Assembly: GCF_026339875.1 (NCBI RefSeq)
Contig: NZ_JAPEPZ010000001.1
Location: 8,060,001 to 8,124,000, forward strand
Direction of reading: 5' to 3'
Length of the DNA: 64,000 nucleotides
From: Streptomyces sp. NBC_01571
GTDB taxonomy: Bacteria > Actinomycetota > Actinomycetes > Streptomycetales > Streptomycetaceae
Numbering within the stretch: the stretch's first letter is position 1; the number at the start of each line of letters is the position of its first letter. Below the pieces are notes generated by a model, which saw nothing but the letters and a program-made list of their open reading frames with translations, ran no database searches and had not been told where the DNA came from. Positions 44,249 through 53,201 of this stretch are shown here, piece after piece. Made by a program: the position numbers and the translations under genes.

Positions 44249-44794
44249 ATGACCAGCGCGAAGGACGAACGCCGGCCGGCGGGTGAGCTCGAGGCCTCCG
44301 TCATGGCCGCCCTCTGGGCCGCCGACGCACCCCTCACGCCGGGCGGGGTGCAGACGCGGCTGGGGACGGGTCTGGCCCGCACGACGGTGACGACGATCCT
44401 GTCCAGGCTGCACGAGAAGGGGATCGTCGGCCGGGAACGACAGGGCCGCGGCTTCGCCTACTACCCCGTGCAGGACCCGCACGGGCTCACCGCTCGCCGT
44501 ATGCACACCGAGCTCGACCGGGACGAGGACCGCGAGACGGCGCTGGCCCGGTTCGTCGCCCAGCTCAGCCCCGACGACGAGCGTCTCCTGCGCGGCCTGC
44601 TGGAACCGGACGGGCATCCGGCATCGGACGGGCAGCCGACACCGGACGGACGGCCGGCATCGGACGGGCATCCGGTATCGGACGGGCATCCGGTATCGGA
44701 CGGGCATCCGGCACCGGACGGGCAGCCGACACCGGACGGACGGCCGGCGTCAGATGGACGACCGGAACGCGGACGCGGCGAGCAGGACCAGTAA
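44249..44794 (+). CDS. BlaI-type repressor with a hexapeptide-repeat tail
   Basis: The 181-residue protein has a BlaI winged helix (ASVMAALWAADAPLTPGGVQ, LARTTVTTILSRLHEKGIV, then RGFAYYPVQDPHGLTARRM). After the usual end near residue 120 come about nine copies of the hexapeptide DG(H/Q/R)P(A/V/T)(S/P), encoded by an 18-bp repeat at 44609–44764. The start is ATG at 44249 after AGGA; the alternative GTG at 44234 is less likely. It is followed by an M56 gene. Confidence 0.9.
   Translation: MTSAKDERRPAGELEASVMAALWAADAPLTPGGVQTRLGTGLARTTVTTILSRLHEKGIVGRERQGRGFAYYPVQDPHGLTARRMHTELDRDEDRETALARFVAQLSPDDERLLRGLLEPDGHPASDGQPTPDGRPASDGHPVSDGHPVSDGHPAPDGQPTPDGRPASDGRPERGRGEQDQ
44609..44764 (+). repeat. 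18-bp tandem repeat encoding the BlaI tail
   Basis: Units of GACGGGCATCCGG-type sequence recur every 18 bases, about nine times, in frame within the repressor gene. The first A/T/S positions vary, giving Asp-Gly-X-Pro hexapeptides. Confidence 0.85.
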
Positions 44795-44828
44795 CCGGAA
44801 CCTGGCACGCAACTACGATCGGTGGGTC

Positions 44829-45758
44829 ATGACCGCTCTGCTGCTCATCCCGCTCCTGGTGCCCTTCGCGGTACCGGTGGCGGCCCGGCGCTGCCTCGAC
44901 CGGATCACGCCGGTCGCGGCGCTGTGGACGCTGACCCTCACGGTCCTCGTGCTGGCCGGCTCCTCCGTGGCCGCCCTCGGCGCACTGGTCCTCACCGGCC
45001 TGCTCAAACTGCCGTTCCTCGCGGGCCTCGGCGACCTCGTCCGGCCGCTGCGCACCCCGTCCGACCTCGTCGTCCTCCCCCTGGCGACGGCCGCCACCGG
45101 CCTGCTGACCCTCGGCGCCGGCACACTCGTCCGCTCCGCCCTGCGGCAGCTGCGCGCCTTCCGCGCGGCCCGCACCGAGGCCGACGGCCGCCCCGCCGCG
45201 GGCGACCTGTGCGTGATCGAGTCGCCCCACCCGGACGCGTACGCGCTGCCCGGCCGCCCCCACCGCATCGTCGTCACGACGGGAATGCTCCGCAGCCTCG
45301 GAGCCGACGAACGCGAGGTGCTCTTCGCCCACGAGCGGGCCCACAACGCCGGCGGCCACCACCGGTTCCTCGTCCTCGCCGAGCTTGCGGCGCACTGCCA
45401 TCCCGGGCTGCGCCCGGTCCGCGCGGTCATCGCGCTCGCCGCCGAACGCGCCGCCGACGAGGCCGCCGCCGCCGTGGTGGGGGACCGGCGGCTGACCGCG
45501 CGCGCCATCGCGCGTGCCGCCCTCGCCGCCTCCTCCGCCCGCTCCGGGCGCCCCGACTTCGCCCCCGCGGCCACCACCGGGCCCGTGCCCCAGCGGGTCG
45601 CGGCCCTCCTCGCGGCTCCCCGGCAGCGCCGCCGTGCCGCCCCATGGATCGCCCTTCTGCTGGCCGCCTGCGCGACCGCCTCGGCCGGCACGGCGGCCAC
45701 CGGCGTCCTCGCCTTCCACCACGAGGTGGAGGTCGCCCAGGGCGAGGAGCCCCGCTGA
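44829..45758 (+). CDS. M56-family membrane metallopeptidase
   Basis: The 309-residue protein has three N-terminal helices, HERAH in LFAHERAHNAGGHHR, an ERAADEAAAAVVGD segment containing the third ligand glutamate, and a terminal helix near residue 285. It is the short BlaR1-like type lacking a penicillin-binding sensor. ATG at 44829 is used for its GGTGG site; the longer frame from 44754 overlaps the repressor. It is the partner of the repressor immediately upstream. Confidence 0.88.
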   Translation: MTALLLIPLLVPFAVPVAARRCLDRITPVAALWTLTLTVLVLAGSSVAALGALVLTGLLKLPFLAGLGDLVRPLRTPSDLVVLPLATAATGLLTLGAGTLVRSALRQLRAFRAARTEADGRPAAGDLCVIESPHPDAYALPGRPHRIVVTTGMLRSLGADEREVLFAHERAHNAGGHHRFLVLAELAAHCHPGLRPVRAVIALAAERAADEAAAAVVGDRRLTARAIARAALAASSARSGRPDFAPAATTGPVPQRVAALLAAPRQRRRAAPWIALLLAACATASAGTAATGVLAFHHEVEVAQGEEPR

Positions 45759-45981
45759 CGGTCCCGGCCACGGACGCCGGTGCAGCGTGTCGAGCCGCGG
45801 ACGCCGGTGCAGCGTCGGGGCCCGGGGCGGGGGTGCGTCGCGCAGAGCGGGAGCGCGTACGGTGGCCGGTGGACGGGGCGGCCGGGGGGGGAAGGTCCGT
45901 CCGAGGCCCCGCGAGGCTGATGTCGGATTCTCGCCAGCCCCACCCTCGCCCGTGCCCGATCCTGGAGACATGCGGAACGGG

Positions 45982-47550
45982 ATGCACACCGACATCGAGC
46001 GCTGCGTACGCGCCGTCCAGTCGAAGGACGCGCGTTTCGACGGCTGGTTCTTCACAGCGGTCCTGACCACCCGGATCTACTGCCGGCCCAGCTGCCCGGT
46101 CGTGCCGCCGAAGCCGGAGAACATGACGTTCCACCCGAGCGCGGCGGCCTGCCAGCAGGCCGGTTTCCGGGCCTGCAAGCGCTGCCGCCCGGACACCAGC
46201 CCCGGCTCGCCCGAGTGGAACCAGCGCGCCGACCTGGTGGCCCGCGCGATGCGGCTGATCGGCGACGGCGTCGTGGACCGCGAGGGCGTCCCCGGCCTGG
46301 CCGGCCGGCTCGGCTACAGCACCCGCCAAGTAGAGCGGCAACTGCTGGCCGAGCTGGGCGCCGGGCCGCTCGCGCTCGCCAGGGCGCAGCGCGCCCAGAC
46401 CGCGCGGCTGCTCATCGAGACCACCCCGCTCCCGATGGCGGAGATCGCCTTCGCGGCCGGGTTCTCCTCGATCCGTACCTTCAACGACACCGTGCGCGAG
46501 GTCTTCGCCCTCTCACCGAGCGAACTGCGCGAACGTCTCCCGAGGAAACGGGCGGCTGCCGTCACGAGGGCGAGCCGGGGAGCGACGACGGTCGGGGAGG
46601 CCGGAGCGAAGACGGGCGCCGGAGCGACGACGGGCGGGGGGACCGGGGCGGGCGCGACCGCACCGGCCGTACTGTGCCTGCGCCTGCCTTTCCGCGCCCC
46701 CCTCAACCCCGACAACCTGTTCGGCCACCTCGCGGCGACGGCCGTGCCCGGTGTCGAGGAGTGGCGTGACGGCGCCTACCGGCGCACTCTGCGACTGCCC
46801 TACGGCCACGGCATCGTCGCGCTCACCCCGCACGCCGACCACATCGGCTGCCGCCTCACCCTCAGCGACCTGCGCGACCTGACCGTCGCCATCAGCCGGT
46901 GCCGCCGCATGCTCGACCTGGACGCCGACCCGGTCGCCGTCGACGACCAGTTGCGCACCGACCCGCTGCTCGCCCCGCTCGTCGACAAGGCGCCGGGGCG
47001 CCGGGTGCCGCGCACGGTGGACGAGGCGGAGTTCGCGGTGCGGGCCGTGCTCGGCCAGCAGGTCTCCACGGCCGCCGCCCGTACCCACGCCGCCCGTCTG
47101 GTCACCGCGCACGGTGAGCCGGTCGAGGACTCCGAGGGCGGCCTCACCCATCTCTTCCCTTCCCCCGACGCATTGGCCGCGCTCGACCCCGAGTCCCTCG
47201 CCATGCCGCGCACCCGCCGCACCACGTTCACCACACTCGTGGGCCAACTGGCCGACGGAACAATCCACTTGGGGGTGGAGAGCGACTGGGTGGAGGCACG
47301 GGCCCGGCTCCTCGCCCTCCCCGGCTTCGGTCCCTGGACGGTCGACGTCATCGCGATGCGCGCCCTCGGCGACCCCGACGCGTTCCTCCCCACCGATCTC
47401 GGAGTCCGGCGAGCCGCCCAGGAGTTGGGCCTGCCCTCCACACCCGCCGCCCTCACCGCCCGCGCGGCAGCATGGCGCCCGTGGCGGGCGTACGCGGTCC
47501 AGTACCTGTGGGCGACGGACAGCCACCCGATCAACTTCCTTCCCGTATGA
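45982..47550 (+). CDS. alkA: Ada N-terminal / AlkA fusion DNA repair protein
   Basis: The 522-residue protein joins an Ada-like zinc domain (cysteines in IYCRPSCP and CKRCRPD, with the methyl-accepting Cys expected in the first), an AraC-type helix-turn-helix (residues about 85–175), and an AlkA glycosylase (about 215–510, with the helix-hairpin-helix region LPGFGPWTVDVIAMRALG, where the last Asp is catalytic). It should excise 3-methyladenine-type lesions and may activate repair genes when methylated. ATG at 45982 is used; ATG at 45970 is a close in-frame alternative. Ogt follows after 31 bp. Confidence 0.92.
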   Translation: MHTDIERCVRAVQSKDARFDGWFFTAVLTTRIYCRPSCPVVPPKPENMTFHPSAAACQQAGFRACKRCRPDTSPGSPEWNQRADLVARAMRLIGDGVVDREGVPGLAGRLGYSTRQVERQLLAELGAGPLALARAQRAQTARLLIETTPLPMAEIAFAAGFSSIRTFNDTVREVFALSPSELRERLPRKRAAAVTRASRGATTVGEAGAKTGAGATTGGGTGAGATAPAVLCLRLPFRAPLNPDNLFGHLAATAVPGVEEWRDGAYRRTLRLPYGHGIVALTPHADHIGCRLTLSDLRDLTVAISRCRRMLDLDADPVAVDDQLRTDPLLAPLVDKAPGRRVPRTVDEAEFAVRAVLGQQVSTAAARTHAARLVTAHGEPVEDSEGGLTHLFPSPDALAALDPESLAMPRTRRTTFTTLVGQLADGTIHLGVESDWVEARARLLALPGFGPWTVDVIAMRALGDPDAFLPTDLGVRRAAQELGLPSTPAALTARAAAWRPWRAYAVQYLWATDSHPINFLPV

Positions 47551-47581
47551 GCCCGTCACGGGCCCGCACCAAGGACACGCA

Positions 47582-48064
47582 GTGAAACGACACACGGTCA
47601 CCGACAGCCCCTACGGCCCCCTCACCCTCGTCGCCGACGACGGCCTCCTGTGCGGCCTCTACATGGTCGGCCAGCGCCACCGCCCGCCCCAGGAGGACTT
47701 CGGCGAGCGCGACGACACCCTCCTGGCCGAGCCGAAGCACCAGCTCGCCGCCTATTTCGCGGGCGACCTGAAGGAGTTCGACCTGCCGATGCGCCTCGCC
47801 GGCACGCCCTTCCAGCGCAGTGTGTGGGACCAACTGGCCCGGATCCCCTACGGCGAGATCCGCTCGTACGGGGAACTCGCCGACGCCCTCGGCAACCCCA
47901 AGGCCTCCCGCGCGGTGGGCCTCGCCAACGGCAGGAACCCGGTCGGCATCATCGTGCCCTGCCACCGAGTGGTCGGCGCCGACGGAAGCCTCACGGGCTA
48001 CGGCGGCGGCCTGGACCGCAAGCGGCGCCTGCTGGACTTCGAGCGGGGCTCCGCCCTGTTCTAA
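47582..48064 (+). CDS. ogt: O6-methylguanine-DNA methyltransferase
   Basis: The 160-residue protein ends with the active-site segment IIVPCHRVVGADGSLTGYGGG; the cysteine accepts the alkyl group. The DNA-binding helix IRSYGELADALGNPKASRAVG precedes it. It repairs O6-alkylguanine by suicide transfer. GTG at 47582 has AAGGA upstream. It sits in an operon with the alkA gene. Its stop overlaps the sirtuin's stop on the other strand. Confidence 0.95.
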   Translation: MKRHTVTDSPYGPLTLVADDGLLCGLYMVGQRHRPPQEDFGERDDTLLAEPKHQLAAYFAGDLKEFDLPMRLAGTPFQRSVWDQLARIPYGEIRSYGELADALGNPKASRAVGLANGRNPVGIIVPCHRVVGADGSLTGYGGGLDRKRRLLDFERGSALF

Positions 48065-48798
48065 CCCGGCCGCTCCCCGGCGAGCGCGCCCAGCAGCGCC
48101 GGCAGCGCGGTGCCGATCGGCTCCCGTACGACCTGATCGGCGCGGTCGTCGTACGGGGTCGGTTCGGCGTTGACGATGATCAGCCGGGCGCCGTGGTCGG
48201 CGGCGACCCCGGCGAGTCCGGCGGCGGGCTGCACCTGGAGGCTGCTGCCGACGGCGATGAACACCTGGCTGGCCTTGGTGATCGCGACGGCCTCGCCCAG
48301 CACCACGGGGTCGAGCCGCTCGCCGAACATGACGGTCGCCGGCTTGAGGATCCCACCGCACTCCAGGCACGCCGGGTCGTCCTCGCCGGCATCGACCCGT
48401 GCGAGAGCGTCCTCCATGGACCCGCGGGCATGGCACCCGGTGCACACGACACCGCGTGCGGTCCCGTGCAGCTCCAGCACCTTGCGTGCGGGCATCCCGG
48501 CGAGCTGGTGCAGCCCGTCCACGTTCTGTGTGATCACCCGCACGGGCACCCCGGACCGCTCCAGCTCGGCCACGGCCAAGTGCGCGGCGTTCGGCTCGGC
48601 TTGGAGTGCCTGGTTCCTCCGCCGCAGCTGCCATGCCCCGCGCCTGATCTCGGGATCACCCATGTAGTACTCGTACGTCACGAGCTTCTCGGCCTCGGGG
48701 TCCTTCCGCCAAAGTCCGTGGGGTCCGCGGTAGTCGGGGATGCCGGAGTCGGTGGAGATACCCGCACCGCTGAGGAGGGCGACGAGAGGCTTGGTCAT
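48061..48798 (-). CDS. Sir2-family NAD-dependent deacylase
   Basis: The 245-residue protein has the sirtuin motifs GAGISTDSGIPDYRG, TQNVDGLHQ, the catalytic His in ELHGT, four zinc cysteines (CTGC … CLEC), and AVGSSLQVQPAAGL. It removes acyl groups from lysines and yields O-acyl-ADP-ribose, a substrate of macrodomain proteins such as the one at 16933. The start is ATG at 48798; the much longer open frame upstream has no support. Confidence 0.95.
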   Translation of the reverse strand: MTKPLVALLSGAGISTDSGIPDYRGPHGLWRKDPEAEKLVTYEYYMGDPEIRRGAWQLRRRNQALQAEPNAAHLAVAELERSGVPVRVITQNVDGLHQLAGMPARKVLELHGTARGVVCTGCHARGSMEDALARVDAGEDDPACLECGGILKPATVMFGERLDPVVLGEAVAITKASQVFIAVGSSLQVQPAAGLAGVAADHGARLIIVNAEPTPYDDRADQVVREPIGTALPALLGALAGERPG

Positions 48799-49009
48799 GA
48801 TGCCGAGAGTAGGTCGGCCGCCCGTCCGCTGCGAGTGCATATAGGGTGCGCCGGAGCGAGGGGTCGCGGGGCCGCGAGGCCGTGATCCATCGGCCGACGC
48901 GTATGAGGCCGCTGTGAATTCCCGAGGCACTTGAACGCACCCGGGCCCCTCTACGTATGGCAGGGGGGATTTCCATGCCGGGCCTGTTACGAGGCGTAGG
49001 AGTACACAC

Positions 49010-51157
49010 GTGAGACGGAACACGCGCAGACGCCCCACAGGGGCACGGCGTGCGACATTTGCCGCAGCCGCGCTGATATTGGGCGGAGGTGGGCTGGTAG
49101 CGGTGAACGTCTACGCGTCAGCCACCGAGAGCTGGGGCGGTGGATCCGGGCAGCCGAACGAGACCAAGGCGGCGGGAGCCGCCACGATCGACTGCCCGGA
49201 CGTGGGCAGCAAGCTCACGGAGGTGCCGGAGGCTGCGAAGGCGGAGGTCGACAAGCAACTCGCCCTCCTCGACCAGCAGATCTCCGAGGCGTACGCACGC
49301 CTCGCCTCGGCGGAGCAGGCCCAGAAGCAGGACCCGAGCTTCGTGCAGAACGCGGTCCTCGGCCCGCTGAAGGAGAAGCGGGGCGCGGTCATCGACCGCA
49401 TCAAGATCGGTTTCAAGAACGCGGGCGCCGAGGCCCCGAACATGCTCGACGGTGCCGCCACCTGCACCGCGGTTCCCGCCACCCCGGTCCAGAACAACAC
49501 CGGTGACCAGAACGGCGACGGACAGCAGCAGGGCGACAACGGCGGCGGCCAGCAGCAGAACAACAACGGCCAGCAGGGCAACGGCCAGCAGGGCGGCGGC
49601 GCTTCGCCCGTCAGCGGGCCCGTCGCCGCGGACTTCGTGGACATCACGACGGTCCAGCCGAACGTGCAGCAGAAGCCGGGCAACGGCGGCGGCGCCTCGA
49701 CGGGTACGTTCACGAGCACGTGCGGGGTGAACGAAAACAAGAAGTTCAACACCGACAACGTGATCGTCGCCCCCGGTGTCGCCAATGGCGCCCACCACCT
49801 GCACGACTACGTCGGCAACCAGTCGAACGACGCGTTCGCCAGCAACGACGACCTCGCGGCCGGCGACACCACCTGCAAGAACCAGGGTGACAAGTCCACG
49901 TACTACTGGCCGGTGCTCCGTGTGCAGGACGGCACGCAGGAGTTCGACGCCGACCGCAACGGCGGTGGTCTGGAAGGCAACATCGGCAAGGTCCTGCAGG
50001 CCAAGCAGGCGCAGATCGAGTTCGTGGGCTCTCCGCAGAGCAAGGTCGTCGAGATGCCGACCTTCCTGCGCATCATCACCGGTGACGCGAAGGCCTTCGT
50101 CAACGGCCCCGCGAACGCCAACGCGCACTGGAGCTGCACCGGGTTCGAGGACAAGGTGCAGTTGACGGACAAGTACCCGATCTGCCCCCAGGGCAGCAGC
50201 GTGATTCGGAAGTTCGCCTTCCAGAGCTGCTGGGACGGGCAGAACATCGACAGCGCCAACCACCGCACGCACGTGGCCTTCGCCGACGCGAACGGCAACT
50301 GCGCGGGCGGTTTCAAGGCGATCCCGCAGCTGACGATGCGGCTGGTCTACGACGTTCCGCAGCCGACCATCGAGAACGGCCAGGTGAAGAACCCGTACGC
50401 CGTGGACGGGTTCCCCGAGCAGCTGCACAAGCCCATCACCGACCACGACGACTTCATCAACGTCTTCGACGCGAACCTGATGCGGGAGATGGTGGACTGC
50501 ATCAACACCGGCAAGCAGTGCGTCGACGGTGCCGGTGACGGTGGCGGCGACAACGGCAACGGTGGTGCGGGCGGTGCCGGCGGCGACAACGGCAACGGTG
50601 GCAATGCCGGCGGCAACGGTGGTGCCGGTGGCGACAACGGCGACGCCAACGGTGGTGCCGGCGGCAACGGTGGCAATGGCGGCAACGCCGGCGGCGGCTC
50701 CGGTGAGCCGACGAAGGACGCCCCGACCCCGAGCGCCGATCCCACCTCCGGTGGAGACGCCGGGTCCGACCCCGGTACCCCCGCGGCGACGCAGCGGCCC
50801 AAGCCCCCGGCCACCACGCGCGGTGCCGAACCGCAGGACGGCGGCTCGGGCGGCGACCAGGGCGGCGTCGTACCCAAGGCGGACACGACGACTCCGGCCG
50901 CGGGGAACGACGCGCCCGGCGCGGGCAAGGACGACGACCAGGGCGGCGCGGTCGACGCCGGGCAGACGCCGGCCACGATTGGGGACGCCCCGTCCGCGCA
51001 GGTGTCGTCGCAGGCCCAGGCGCAGACCGAACCGCAGACGGTCGCGAGCGGCGACCTGGCCGAGACCGGCACGACCCTGTGGCCGGCCGCGGGCGGCGGG
51101 GTGCTCGTGATCGCGGGCCTGGTGCTCCTGCGCCGGATCAGGCGCAGCACTGTGTGA
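49010..51157 (+). CDS. Secreted DUF1996-domain protein with LAxTG sortase anchor
   Basis: The 715-residue protein begins with an Arg-rich signal sequence, a helical region of about 100 residues and a Gln/Asn/Gly-rich linker. The DUF1996 domain follows (about residues 215–500), with [27 protein letters not shown] and paired cysteines. A Gly/Asn-rich stalk leads to the LAETG motif near residue 685, a hydrophobic span and RRIRRS at the end. This matches class E sortase substrates of Streptomyces, giving a wall-anchored surface protein. DUF1996's role is unknown. GTG at 49010 has AGGAG upstream. Confidence 0.9.
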   Translation: MRRNTRRRPTGARRATFAAAALILGGGGLVAVNVYASATESWGGGSGQPNETKAAGAATIDCPDVGSKLTEVPEAAKAEVDKQLALLDQQISEAYARLASAEQAQKQDPSFVQNAVLGPLKEKRGAVIDRIKIGFKNAGAEAPNMLDGAATCTAVPATPVQNNTGDQNGDGQQQGDNGGGQQQNNNGQQGNGQQGGGASPVSGPVAADFVDITTVQPNVQQKPGNGGGASTGTFTSTCGVNENKKFNTDNVIVAPGVANGAHHLHDYVGNQSNDAFASNDDLAAGDTTCKNQGDKSTYYWPVLRVQDGTQEFDADRNGGGLEGNIGKVLQAKQAQIEFVGSPQSKVVEMPTFLRIITGDAKAFVNGPANANAHWSCTGFEDKVQLTDKYPICPQGSSVIRKFAFQSCWDGQNIDSANHRTHVAFADANGNCAGGFKAIPQLTMRLVYDVPQPTIENGQVKNPYAVDGFPEQLHKPITDHDDFINVFDANLMREMVDCINTGKQCVDGAGDGGGDNGNGGAGGAGGDNGNGGNAGGNGGAGGDNGDANGGAGGNGGNGGNAGGGSGEPTKDAPTPSADPTSGGDAGSDPGTPAATQRPKPPATTRGAEPQDGGSGGDQGGVVPKADTTTPAAGNDAPGAGKDDDQGGAVDAGQTPATIGDAPSAQVSSQAQAQTEPQTVASGDLAETGTTLWPAAGGGVLVIAGLVLLRRIRRSTV

Positions 51158-51181
51158 CATCGCACCCCGCGTGACGCACGG

Positions 51182-51223
51182 GACGACGCCCGTACCCGCA
51201 ACCCCGCGGGTACGGGCGTCGTC
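51182..51223 (+). terminator. Strong hairpin terminator
   Basis: A perfect 18-bp stem (51182–51199 with 51206–51223) with a six-base loop lies 25 bases after the DUF1996 stop, between convergent genes. Confidence 0.85.
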
Positions 51224-51364
51224 GCCGTCCTGGGCGTGCGCCCAGCCATCCGGCCCTCGGCGGACCCCGGCCGCAACGCCTGGCACCAGGGCCGGCGCCA
51301 CCCGGCCGCCAAGGCGCCGCGCCCCGGCGTCACCTGCTCCCGACGGTGATCCCGACGGCAGGCC

Positions 51365-51856
51365 CTAGCCCACCCGGTGCCCGTTCTCGAGTTCCGCCGT
51401 CCCCGAGCCCTCGGCCAGGACGTCGAGCGCGACCAGTACCCGGCGGCCGAACGCGCCCGACAGGTGGTCGGCCAGCTCCTCGCGCGACACCAGGCGCCAC
51501 GACAGCAACTCCTCCTCCTGCAGCCGGATCGCCTTGAGCTGCCCCTCGTCGAGGACCCCGCCGTCGTACAGATAGGCGACCAGCGGGGGCCGCCCGGTCC
51601 CGTTCACCCAGTCGACCGTGAGCAGCCGGCCCGGTTCGATGTCGAGTCCGATCTCCTCCGCGGTCTCGCGGCGGGCACCCTGGCGCGGGGTCTCCCCGTC
51701 GTCCGACTCGACGGTGCCGCCCGGAAGGGCCCAGCCCTCACGGTAGTTGGGCTCGACGAGCAGGATCCGTCCGTCGGCGTCGCGGAAGAGCACGGCGGCA
51801 CCGGCGAGGACGCGGGGCAGACCCGCGATGTACGTGGCGAAGTCCGGAGTGGTCAT
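51365..51856 (-). CDS. NUDIX hydrolase
   Basis: The 163-residue protein contains a Nudix box (GGTVESDDGETPRQGARRE then TAEEIGL), with the first spacing longer by two residues than the canonical GX5E. The REXXEEXG metal-binding part is intact. It should cleave a nucleoside-diphosphate-linked substrate; which one is unknown. It lies between the sortase substrate and the ADP-ribosylglycohydrolase gene, so ADP-ribose is one possibility. Confidence 0.9.
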   Translation of the reverse strand: MTTPDFATYIAGLPRVLAGAAVLFRDADGRILLVEPNYREGWALPGGTVESDDGETPRQGARRETAEEIGLDIEPGRLLTVDWVNGTGRPPLVAYLYDGGVLDEGQLKAIRLQEEELLSWRLVSREELADHLSGAFGRRVLVALDVLAEGSGTAELENGHRVG

Positions 51857-51930
51857 CCACGAAGCGTAACGAGCGCACGCGTTCGCCCGTCGGACGCCCC
51901 GGCCGCTTCGGACCCCCGACAGCCTCCCTC

Positions 51931-51978
51931 GGCTCAGGACCCGGCTCAGGACCCGGCTAAGGACCCGGCTCAGGACCC
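51931..51978. repeat. 12-bp tandem repeat around the ADP-ribosylglycohydrolase stop codon
   Basis: Four dodecamers of GGCTCAGGACCC type (51931–51978, with one substitution in the third) surround the stop codon at 51970–51972. Each full unit also carries TGA in the same minus-strand frame. Confidence 0.85.
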
Positions 51979-53055
51979 GGTTCCGGCCTCCGCGAGCGTG
52001 ACCGTGCGCGCGGCCAGTTCACTGATCCGTACACCGTCGAAGCCGAAGACCGCGCTGCGCACCGTGTCCTCCAAGGGGTCCTTCCACTGCGCGGGAACGG
52101 CCTCGGCCCCGCACAGGACCCCGGCGACCGAACCCGCCGTCGCCCCGTTCGAGTCGGTGTCCAGGCCGCCGCGGACGGTCAGCGTGATGGTGCGGGTGAA
52201 GTCGCCGTCGCCGTACAGGAGTCCGGCCGTGAGGACGGCGGCGTTCGGGATCGTATGGATCCAGCCGAGCCCGGCGGTCTCCTCCGACACCGTGCTCAGC
52301 GTGTCCTCCCAGGTCATCCGGGTCTCGTGGAGGGTGAGCACCCGGCGCACGGTGCGGGCGAGGCGGCTGCTCGCGGGGATCACGGTCAGCGCCGTGTCCA
52401 GCGCCTGCCGCACGGTGGGCGCGGTGAAGGCGGCGGAGACCAGCGCCGCCGCCCACATGGCGCCGTACACGCCGTTGCCGGTGTGGGACAGCACGGCGTC
52501 CCTGCGGGCCAGGGAGGCCGCCCGGCGCGGCACCCCGGGACAGGTCCAGCCGTAGATGTCGGCGCGGATCAGGGCGCCGATCCACTCCTGGTACGGGTTG
52601 TCGTAGGTGGCGGTGAGGGGCGGCTTGATGCCGGCCGCGAGGTTGCGGTACGCCGCTCGTTCCGCGGTGAAGGTCTGCAGGTAGGGCAGCCGCAGCAGCC
52701 ACAGGTCGCCGACCTGCTCGGTGCTGAAGCCGAAGCCGTGTGTCTCCAGCAGGTCGAGACCGAGGATCGCGTAGTCGACGTCGTCGTCCCGGCAACTGCC
52801 GTGGATACGGCCGCGCACGCACTGCCGCCACTCGGGCCGCAGCGCGAACTCGTCGCCCCCGCCGTCGTCGCTGTCGGCGGGACCGGGAAGGTAGTCGGTG
52901 AGCGGCAGGGCGGCGGCCCGTCGCAGATAGCGGTCGATGCGGTCCCGCGTCCAGTGGTCGCCCTGCTCGACCGGTTTGCCGAGCATGTTGCCCGCGATCC
53001 GGCCCAGCCAGCCCCCGAGGACGCGGTCCGCGAGCTCAGTGCCCACAGGGGTCAT
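51970..53055 (-). CDS. ADP-ribosylglycohydrolase (DraG) family protein
   Basis: The 361-residue helical protein has GWLGRIAGNMLGKPVE at the start, the metal site CRDDDVDYAIL near residue 90, and GGLDTDSNGATAGSVAG toward the end, the standard ADP-ribosylhydrolase signatures. It should remove ADP-ribose from arginine residues or act on related glycosides. The start is ATG at 53055; the gene is divergent from the glycerate kinase. Confidence 0.92.
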   Translation of the reverse strand: MTPVGTELADRVLGGWLGRIAGNMLGKPVEQGDHWTRDRIDRYLRRAAALPLTDYLPGPADSDDGGGDEFALRPEWRQCVRGRIHGSCRDDDVDYAILGLDLLETHGFGFSTEQVGDLWLLRLPYLQTFTAERAAYRNLAAGIKPPLTATYDNPYQEWIGALIRADIYGWTCPGVPRRAASLARRDAVLSHTGNGVYGAMWAAALVSAAFTAPTVRQALDTALTVIPASSRLARTVRRVLTLHETRMTWEDTLSTVSEETAGLGWIHTIPNAAVLTAGLLYGDGDFTRTITLTVRGGLDTDSNGATAGSVAGVLCGAEAVPAQWKDPLEDTVRSAVFGFDGVRISELAARTVTLAEAGTGS

Positions 53056-53201
53056 GGTTCCGGTCTACCCGATTCCGGCCGACACCGTGCGGTGTTCCGG
53101 GGGCCGGTCGGAGCATGACGGCGGGGTCGTCCTCCGGTTAAGGTCGCAGCGGCGCGACTGCCTCGACGTGTGCGAGGCCGGAAAGCAAGGGGAAACGCAA
53201 G

